Source of the DNA: Perognathus longimembris pacificus
Lineage: Eukaryota > Chordata > Mammalia > Rodentia > Heteromyidae
NCBI RefSeq assembly: GCF_023159225.1
Contig: NC_063184.1
Span: forward strand, 14,931,528 to 14,995,527
DNA length: 64,000 nt
Reading direction: 5' to 3'
In this document: piece after piece, positions 56,356 through 64,000 of the stretch
Layout of the letters: each line of letters begins with the position of its first letter
How positions within the stretch are numbered: position 1 is the stretch's first letter
Position numbers and translations under genes: made by a program
Notes under the pieces: generated by a model
What the model was told of the DNA's origin: nothing
The model's input: the letters and a program-made list of their open reading frames with translations, nothing else
The model's database searches: none

Positions 56356-58011
56356 ATATTCTAGCAGGAATGATATAAAGGCAAAGACACTGATATTTTA
56401 GGAACAGATAACTTGGATTCAATATAGATGGTGAATTTAATTAATATAAAATATAAACATACTGGAGTTCTCATCACCAAGATGAGCTGCAACCCAAACC
56501 CACATAAAAGTTCAAAACACTTCATGACTAACTTATTTTATTCATTCTAGTCTTTCTACAGTTCTTGATTAGTCTAACACCAGAGTCAGTGTTTCCACGA
56601 TTGTGTAAGACAAGCTTTTGAGCTGACTAAAATTAGGAAGCCTAGAAAAGTCTCAGGCCAAAGGCTGTTTTCCATTGACTTTGTTTTTATTGCTGTTTTA
56701 TGTACTTGAAAAAAACCAACAAAGAGAAAAATCCTCTTTCATAAGATTTCCAGATTTTTTTTTCCAGATAAAAGTTCAGCAAAATATGTAAACACTGGCA
56801 TTGTTCTGAAGCTTGCAAGTTGTTTGGTGCCATTTTGTCATCTGATCTAACAATCACAAATAAAGCAATGACCTGCAGGTTGAAAGGTCTCCAGCTTCAA
56901 ATGGGGCTGGAAAGACATAGGAGTTTGGGGGGAACTTTTGCCAATATGTTATTTTATTGAGAGTGTCACGTCCATCTGCCTTAAACTAAGTTTCTTCTTG
57001 TTGTCTCAAAGTAATTTTCATAGATGTGCAGGTCGTACATTGAGACCTGAATACATTCAGCCACATCATAGCTAAATTTTGCTCAGGTTTTGAACCTACA
57101 TTTTAAAGATAACTAGAATCTAATTTTGAGTTTGATTATGCAAAGCTGAAACTCAGAATTAGTAATCAGCCTGGAACACAAAATGCTTCTATTCTGATTT
57201 AAGGCTGTTTTCAATTTGTTTCTGGGTACAACAAAAACAATTGCTTTTGAAACCTTAATTAATTTCCCCCTTTGTGGAAATGTAAGGTAAAGTTGTAGGC
57301 ATTAGTACCTCAGCAGCTTCTTCCCTCTGTCTTCTCAACAGGAATGAACAACTCTAAAGAATGCAAGATGGTCAAGTACCACATCAATGAAACATCAATT
57401 ATGCAATTTCGAGGCTACAGATGTTGATGAGCACTTTGGAATTCTCCATCGGGAGCTCATCTTTTCATAGATAATTAGGACAAGGAGCACCATTTCAGTC
57501 ATGAGTCCTTCACATAGGAGGCATGAGCAGAGTTGGCATCCATGTTTACCCAGCTTAGTGTCCTCCATATAGAGATGTGCATCAGCGGTCCAACAGAGAT
57601 GACCTGGTTTACAAAATCTTTTGCTACTCACCTGAGTAGACAGCTGGCAAAGCAATTGTCCTTCAGAGGTCTTAGTGAGTAGACTTGAGAAGGCCTTTCC
57701 TTCTCTGAACACAAACCTGTCCCTCTCTTCCCCACACAACTTTCCTCAAGATAGAGCAAATGCAACTGCTAGCTACCCTACGGGATTTATGCTGCTCACC
57801 TTGAGGATACTTAATAATTCAACATATTATGAGCTAAGTATTTTTCTCATTGTTTTACAGTGTGAAAGAAAAGATGATTCATAAAAAAATTATACAATTG
57901 TTTACTGTTCTTGCATTGGGAAACTGGGAGTTTAAAGTTCAGGTTTCTAATCATCACCATTAGGCTTTTTACCTTCATATGTAGTTTCTACCATTCTATG
58001 AGTGGAAAAAT
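56356..58011. other. Insertion-free unique block, no gene
   Basis: About 1.65 kb without a recognisable transposon. The antisense frame at 57395-57739 has no known domain. A candidate for conserved non-coding DNA. Confidence 0.45.
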
Positions 58012-58021
58012 AACAAATTTC

Positions 58022-58242
58022 GGGGCTGGGGATAGCCTAGTGGCAAGAGAGCTTGCCTCTTATACATGAGGCCCTGGGTTCGATTCCCCAGCACCACATA
58101 TACAGAAAACGTCCAGAAGTGGCGCTGTGGCTCAAGTGGCAGAGTGCTAGCCTTGAGCAAAAGGAAGCCAGGGACAGTGCTCAGGCCCTGAGTCCAAGGC
58201 CCAGGACTGGCAAAAAAAAAAACCAAAAACCAAAAAACAAAA
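58022..58242 (+). repeat. IDL-Geo SINE, complete
   Basis: Intermediate subfamily (GCCTCTTATACATGAGGC, GAGCAAAAGGAAGCC) with a tail of A and CCAAAA units. The duplication AACAAATTTC lies at 58012-58021 and 58243-58252. A 2-base deletion occurs in the A-box region (GGGGATAGCC). Confidence 0.93.
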
Positions 58243-58252
58243 AACAAATTTC

Positions 58253-58621
58253 TTAGAATTACATTTCCTTATGGTTAGATGTATAGTCCAAGTATTGACT
58301 TTGATGTATTAGACAGTGTTTTAAACAAGATTTGGAAATTAAAAATAAGGAAGAAATGAACTAAGATGTTCTACAAAGAAATGATTAAAGTAGTTGTAAC
58401 TTTCTTCTTTAATTAGAGAGTGAATTGGTACTCTAAAATATCTCGGCCAGATAGCAATTTATGTAGGTTTTTTATACAGTAAATAGTATGAAAGTGACAC
58501 ACTACTAAAGTAAAGAAATACTTATTTCCAACTTACTTTCATTTTATCCTAAAATAAGTTGGATATTGGAAAAAAGCAATCCTTCAGAACTATTGCACAG
58601 TTGCTGTTTCTTTTTCTTGTA
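58253..58621. other. Unique DNA, no gene
   Basis: Nothing recognised. Confidence 0.4.
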
Positions 58622-58915
58622 TTTCTTTTTTTATTTTTTATTTTTTATTGTCAAAGTGATGTACAGAGAGGTTACATTTTCATACGTTAGGCCTTGAGTA
58701 CATTTCTTGTACTCTTTGTTACCTCCTCCCTCATTCCCCCCTCTCCCCTCCCCCTTTCCTTCTCCCCCCATTAGTTGTTCATTTGGTTTACACCACAGTT
58801 TTGCAAGTATTGTTTTTATAGTCATTTGTCTTTTTATCCTGTGTCTCTTGATTTTGGTATTCCCTTTCACTTTCCTAGTTTTAATACCAGTATATACAGT
58901 GTCCAATGTACTCAG
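58622..58915 (-). mobile_element. L1 3' end, 5'-truncated
   Basis: A well-preserved copy: T-rich start, TTATTGTCAAAGTGATGTAC, CATACGTTAGGCCTTGAGTA, C-rich block, TTTGCAAGTATTGTTTTTAT, and CAGTATATACAGTGTCCAAT at the truncation. Relatively young. Confidence 0.88.
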
Positions 58916-59192
58916 ATAAGAAGGCTGCTTTTTCAATTAACTAAAATCCACTAAAGTATATATGTATGTGTATGTTAGGAAGTGGTAGAAATAATAATAC
59001 ACATTTTAAGTGTGCTGAGAAAATTCAAAAAGTGCTTCTTACATAGTCATAACTGCAACTGCAATGCAGATTCAAAAAGAAAATGCCAGAAAGATGGAGG
59101 GGAAAAGAAACAGAGGGAGATAGAGAAGATGAGGGAGAAAAAATAGCTCATGAGGGAAATAAATTAAGAATAGTTATTACATATATTTTACT
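58916..59192. other. Unique DNA, no gene
   Basis: Purine-rich near 59090-59140; nothing else. Confidence 0.4.
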
Positions 59193-59438
59193 TTTGTTGC
59201 CAGTTCTGAGTCTTGAACTCCAGGCTAGGGCATTGTCCTTGTGCTATTTTGCTTACAGTAAGTACTCAATCACTTGAGCCACAGCTTCATTTCCAGCTTT
59301 CATATTTTTTGCTGTTTCATTGAAGGTAACAGTCTCACAGACTTTCTTGTTCAGGTTGGCTTCAAACCCTGATCCTCAGACCTCAGCCTCCTGTGTAAAT
59401 TAGGATTACAAGCGTGAGCCACCAGTGGCCTGCCTCCC
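59193..59438 (-). repeat. B1-Geo SINE
   Basis: The reverse Geo half (CAGTTCTGAGTCTTGAACTC, AATCACTTGAGCCACAGC) is followed by the B1 half (CTCAGACCTCAGCCTCCTGT, ACAAGCGTGAGCCACCAGTG). Confidence 0.9.
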
Positions 59439-59453
59439 TACACAAATATATGT

Positions 59454-59492
59454 ACACACACACACACATACACACACACACACACACACACA
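59454..59492. repeat. (CA)n microsatellite
   Basis: About 19 CA units with a TA interruption. It adjoins the head side of the B1-Geo, unlike the tail-side tracts elsewhere. Confidence 0.93.
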
Positions 59493-59764
59493 ACTCTAAA
59501 ATAATACCATGGTCCTTTTATTATAAGAACAACAACAATAAGAAAAAACAGGTCATTCTAAAATCCACAGAATGAGTGTCTTGTATCTGCTATGGGAATA
59601 TCATTATATTAACTAATGTGTGGTCTTGTTCTCTCTCATATTGCTGAGTTTTGTTTCTGATCCAAATGGAGACTGGTTGAATGTTGCTAAAATCACTATT
59701 TCTCAGTAATCCTTTCTTCTGGCTAGTTGAAGCAGCTGATTTAAACAAAAGGTGTTTTCACTTA
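59493..59764. other. Unique DNA, no gene
   Basis: Nothing recognised. Confidence 0.35.
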
Positions 59765-60008
59765 TCTTTTCTATTTTCAATTGATGTACAGAGAGGTTAC
59801 AGTTTCATACGTTAGGCATTGCATACATTTCTTTTACTGTTTGTTACCTCCCCCCTCATTCCTCCCTCTCCCCTCTTCTTTGCCTTTCCCTTTCCTCCCC
59901 AAGAGATGTTGAGTTCAATTACACCAAACGGTTTTGCAAGTATTGCTTTTGTAGTCGTTTGTCTTTTTTATCCCGTGTCTCTCGATTTTAGTATTCCCTT
60001 ATCTTTTA
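59765..60008 (-). mobile_element. L1 3' end, 5'-truncated
   Basis: TTGATGTACAGAGAGGTTAC, TTTCATACGTTAGGCATTGC, C-rich block, CACCAAACGGTTTTGCAAGT and TGTCTCTCGATTTTAGTATT. The same block order as 58622 and 6870. Confidence 0.85.
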
Positions 60009-62033
60009 AGCTGTGTGTTAAATGAGAGACAGCCAATCCAAAGAGAGACAAACTTTACATGCTTGCTTCAGTATTCTATCGGCAAGCTACCTGCACATCA
60101 TCTGGATAGCTTTCAAAATCATATTTTAATGAAACACATTTGGAATCTGATTTTTAATGGAACACATTTTTACTTTCATGTCATGCTGTCTGAAAGAAAA
60201 TACGTGTTTGCTGCAGTATGTGTAGCTCATTAATAAACCTGGGCAACTGTGACCGCTATCAGACACCTGCATGCCTACCTCGATCATCAACACTTTCATT
60301 TCCTTTGAAAGAAGCTGTGGTTTTTCTCATTTCCCATGATAAAAAAAGTAGAAGGGGAAAAAGTCTTCCTTACTTTAAATTTATGGTTTAATATTTTTAG
60401 TAATGGTGTTTTGTGTCTATATAGTTTTCTTTTTCTCTTAAATGTAACATACTACATCATAACAGATTTTTCTCCACATCCTAGCACTACTTAGGTGACA
60501 ACATAAAAATGTTGAAAAATCATCCTATGGTGGGAAAGATCATGAGCAGAGAAACTTAGTTGGAGGGAAGAAACATAGCGGTATTTAAAGAAAAACAGAA
60601 ATGAAGAGATTGGCTTACATTTGCAATCCATGGAACAATATAGAAATAAAGATCTATTATTTAAATAGGCTTCCTAATTTTGTATGCTTTTTAAAATATG
60701 TAATGAAATAAGTGGCTTCTATAATATGACATTTATATCAATAAACTTTATAGATTTTACAGATTAGAACTAAGTAACAAAACCCTTTAAAAATCCCACC
60801 CCTTAAAAACATAATCACACCAAGAGTGTCGAATATAGATAAGCTCCTAGCTGTGTGTGTGAGAGGATATTTGAATTGATCTTGCCTTTGAGCGCCAGTT
60901 GACAATAATTGAAGTTCAGGATAAGGTCACTTGAACTGTGTGATCCATATAAGAGCCTCATTGAATATAGCTATGGCATCATTCTTTAATGACAACCACT
61001 TGTATCTCAGACACTAGGTAACCCATCTCATGCTTTTCATAGTGTTGTAGTATTTTCATCTACTCCAGAGAAAATCTAAGATACAGATAGAAGTTAACAG
61101 AGAAGATCAAAGCATCTCCATTTAAAACAAATTTTCAACTGAAGGTAGCAGGCATTAATTTATGGAAGAAAACAACTGAGGTCAATACTTCCTTTTACAA
61201 ATCAGCACACCATATTCTAATATGAACATGAAACAGATACACTTGAAGTTTCTGTTGGTTTTGACATAATTTTAAATTATTTTAATGGTTACAAATTTAT
61301 TAGTGATTCTTTATTTAACCTGTAGTGCAGAAATTTAGTTCTAGGTGCTTATTTTGAGTCTATGAATGTGATAGAGCCGTACAATTTTTTCAAACAAGTC
61401 ATGTTAACGTTCCACAATGAGGACTACCCAAACAATGAATTCAAATTGAAATAATTTCTTCGTCAGTTGCATCATTCATATTCTTTTATCCTTTATGCAG
61501 ATCGTTAATGATGACCTATTAAGGAATATTCCACTTACATTTTAGTCTTTTAACTATCCCTTGGTGACTTGAAAAACCATTTAGCATCTTCTGTGATGTA
61601 ACAAAAAGAAAAACAAACCTCAAAACATTTGAATGCCTGCTGCTGAACATGTTAAATGAGCTAAATAATGAGAAACACATTTACAATATAGTTTAATGGT
61701 AAGCTTCTCCAATTTGTGATTTAAGAGGTCAAACTATTGGTTATTTTTGCATTCTTAGTAATTTAAGGAGAAGCAGACTGGGAACTATGTGCTCACAGGC
61801 CTTATAAAACTTCTGCAGTTATTTTGACTAATAGACATTTATGGCCAATGTTCTGCTGGTAGAAAAACATCCTTGTAAGGTTGTAAACTAGTAGGAGAGA
61901 TCATAGAATCTTGAAGTGTCCACAGCCACAAATGTGAGAAAAAAATGTCAAGCAAGAGATGAAGCAATTCTTCTATGCTAGTGAATTTATGCAATGTAGA
62001 TACTCTACGAATCATTTAAGGGTATCTCTCATG

Positions 62034-62035
<2 letters not shown>
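60009..62035. other. Insertion-free unique block, no gene
   Basis: About 2 kb with no recognised transposon. MIR-like traces near 60990-61080 are too weak to call. Candidate conserved non-coding DNA. Confidence 0.4.

Positions 62036-62078
<43 letters not shown>
62036..62078. repeat. (GT)n microsatellite
   Basis: About 21 pure GT units. Confidence 0.96.
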
Positions 62079-62080
<2 letters not shown>

Positions 62081-62789
62081 TTGATCTTAGTTTGATAAGT
62101 CAATAGATGATATATAATCAGCAATTTTCTATCTTCCAAAACTTCCCTTTGTTCCAAATTTTTCCCTACTGGATAAAAACATTTCTTGTATCCCATCTGA
62201 ATACTGTGCTCCTGTAGGGGGGAAAGTTTATGATTAGTACATGCAAAAAGTACCATTGTTTTTTTCTATACTAAATGATTTCTTCCAATAATGTGAGCCA
62301 CTAAAAGAACTTGCTGTTTTGGTACTATTCCCAGGAAAATTACATGCCAGAGATTACAACTGATGATAAAAAGATTTTGAGGTACAGATACATCCGTGTT
62401 TGTCCAACAGACTTTCACTTGAAGAGTGAGAGACAAGAAGCAGAACATTAACTTTTCAACAATTGACTAAAATTTGTCATTTTCAAGCATATGATTCCCA
62501 TTCTTAATCTTTCTGGGGAAAACCTTAACTTGTTGGGATCATATGAAGAGCTTCAACTTACATGAATGTTGGACTTGTTTCTACTCTTTCCCTTACTAAA
62601 GATTTTTTCCTGTGTAAGGTATTGATTGTGCTACTTGCTGGTAATTAAAGCATTCTTTCTCAAAGATATTTTTATATAATTTATCAGTAATATCATTTGA
62701 ATGTCTGCCTAAATTTCAGGTCTAGAATGATCGTGAAAAAAATTAACAAAAAGAAAATACAAACTTATTTTAATATCTTCTCCCAGAAT
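62079..62789. other. Unique DNA, no gene
   Basis: Nothing recognised. Confidence 0.4.
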
Positions 62790-63420
62790 TTGCAAGTTTT
62801 TTTCAACAAAGAAAGTTGACAAGTGTTTAATATTCAGAATATATAAAAAAAATTCCCAAGAATCAATAACCCAACTAATAAATGGGGGAAGGAGCTAAAC
62901 AGACATTTCTCAGAAGAAGTGTCATATGGTCAATGAATACATGATGAAATGTTCAATGTCTTAGGCCATAAAAGAAACACAAATGAAAACAACATTGAGA
63001 TTCTCTCTCACCTCTAGTAAGAATGGCCATTATTGAGAATAGAAGCTACTTCTGGTGAAGATGCAGAGGGAAAGGCATTCTAATTTATTGCTGCTGGGAA
63101 TATAAATTAGTGCAACCTCTATAGAAACTAACATGGATAGTCCTCACGAAACTAAACATAGCTATCCTATTACATAGTGATCCCACTCTCTAGCATTTAA
63201 TTGCAAGATTGCAGGTCGGGATACAACAAAGACATATACATTGTGGTACAGTTCATTGTAGTACAGTTCACAACCAGGTTTCCATAGCTAAGTAATGGAA
63301 ACAGCCCAGATACCCTAAAACAGACGAATAAAATTTAAAATGTAATATATATGACCATTAAATTTGACATGAAGTATTTTCAAGCCCATGAATATATTTC
63401 AAATTAAAACAGGGATTATT
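62790..63420 (+). mobile_element. Old L1 ORF2 3' region, sense
   Basis: Distal L1 landmarks: CCAACTAATAAATGGGGGAA, AACAGACATTTCTCAGAAGA, CTCACCTCTAGTAAGAATGG, GGAAACAGCCCAGATACC. It is frameshifted throughout and codes for nothing. Confidence 0.88.
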
Positions 63421-63449
63421 GCCTGGCCTTTCCAGGAATATGTGCATTA

Positions 63450-63560
63450 CATTTGTAGCAGTCCCACGGATAAATACATTATTATCATCACTTCAAGATG
63501 TGGAATCTGAAGCATGAGAGGTTATGCTGCATTTACAAAGTGAAAAGGTTTAAGGGAAGT
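63450..63560 (+). repeat. Possible MIR relic
   Basis: ATTATTATCATCACTTCAAG and GTGGAATCTGAAGCATGAGA resemble the MIR 3' portion; weak. Confidence 0.35.
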
Positions 63561-63645
63561 GGTAAACATCTATATCTTCCTCCACTAACTAGATTTCAGG
63601 ATCCCACCTTGTCTCCTAAAACTGACTCTTCAAAGAAACTTTCAT

Positions 63646-63884
63646 TGCTGGGCATCAGTGGTAGTGCATGACTGTAATTATAGCTACTTAGAAGGCTGAG
63701 ATCTGAAGATCATGGTTTGAAGTCAGCCCAAGCAAGAAAGTCTATAAGACTCCTATTTCCAAATAACTACCAAAAGAAAAGCCAGAAGTGGAGCTGTGGC
63801 TCAAGTGGTAGAGCACTACCCTTGAACATGAAATTGAGGGACAGCACCCAGGCCCTGAGTTCAAACTGTGAGATTGGCACACAC
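63646..63884 (+). repeat. B1-Geo SINE, complete
   Basis: B1 half (TGCTGGGCATCAGTGGTAGT, AGAAGGCTGAGATCTGAAGA), linker TCCAAATAACTACCAAAAGA and Geo half (GGAGCTGTGGCTCAAGTGGT, CCCTGAGTTCAAACTGTGAG). The tail is CA, then ATAG/ATAA units. Confidence 0.92.
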
Positions 63885-64000
63885 ACAAAATAATAGATAA
63901 ATAGACAAATAGATAAATAAATAATTTTCACCACATTCCCTGTACCCAAATATTATAAGCAGAATTTTACTTGATATCAATATTCTGGATTTTCTGAGCA

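Overview
The window is mammalian nuclear DNA. It is AT-rich and dense in retrotransposons, with one protein-coding exon. The SINEs point to a geomyoid rodent (kangaroo rat, pocket mouse or pocket gopher). There are about 13 copies of a dimeric SINE whose left half is ID/tRNA-Ala-like and whose right half matches the IDL-Geo family, which I recall as restricted to Geomyoidea. About 13 more copies join a B1 (7SL-like) left half to the same right half. The genus cannot be read from the sequence alone.

Layout. 1-1731 is the last intron of Dkk2 (Dickkopf-2, a secreted Wnt modulator). 1732-1982 is its terminal coding exon, carrying the complete C-terminal ten-cysteine (colipase-fold) domain, followed by a probable 3' UTR of about 2 kb with a good polyadenylation signal near 3964. 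From about 4 kb to the end (60 kb) I find no further gene. This agrees with the gene-poor interval that lies beyond the 3' end of DKK2 in other mammals. The desert holds: young and old IDL-Geo SINEs, several with perfect target-site duplications; B1-Geo SINEs; older B1-B1-ID composites; antisense 3' ends of a lineage-specific L1; older L1M pieces; MLT1-type LTRs; MIR/L2 relics; and many microsatellites. Single-copy AT-rich DNA fills the gaps.

Main points for a second look. (1) The right 'Geo' monomer is shared by two SINE families and itself looks tRNA/ID-derived, with A- and B-box-like motifs. (2) B1-Geo tails repeatedly grow into microsatellites, including two Z-DNA-prone CG/TG tracts and a G-quadruplex-capable GGGA tract. 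(3) Nested insertions give a readable order of family activity. (4) Two strong CTCF-like motifs lie about 28 kb apart in the same orientation. (5) There are inverted or chimeric SINE/L1 junctions at 42.0, 48.3 and 50.5-51.2 kb. I found no new protein system, CRISPR array, operon or RNA gene. Most longer open frames are SINE, L1 or microsatellite translations.
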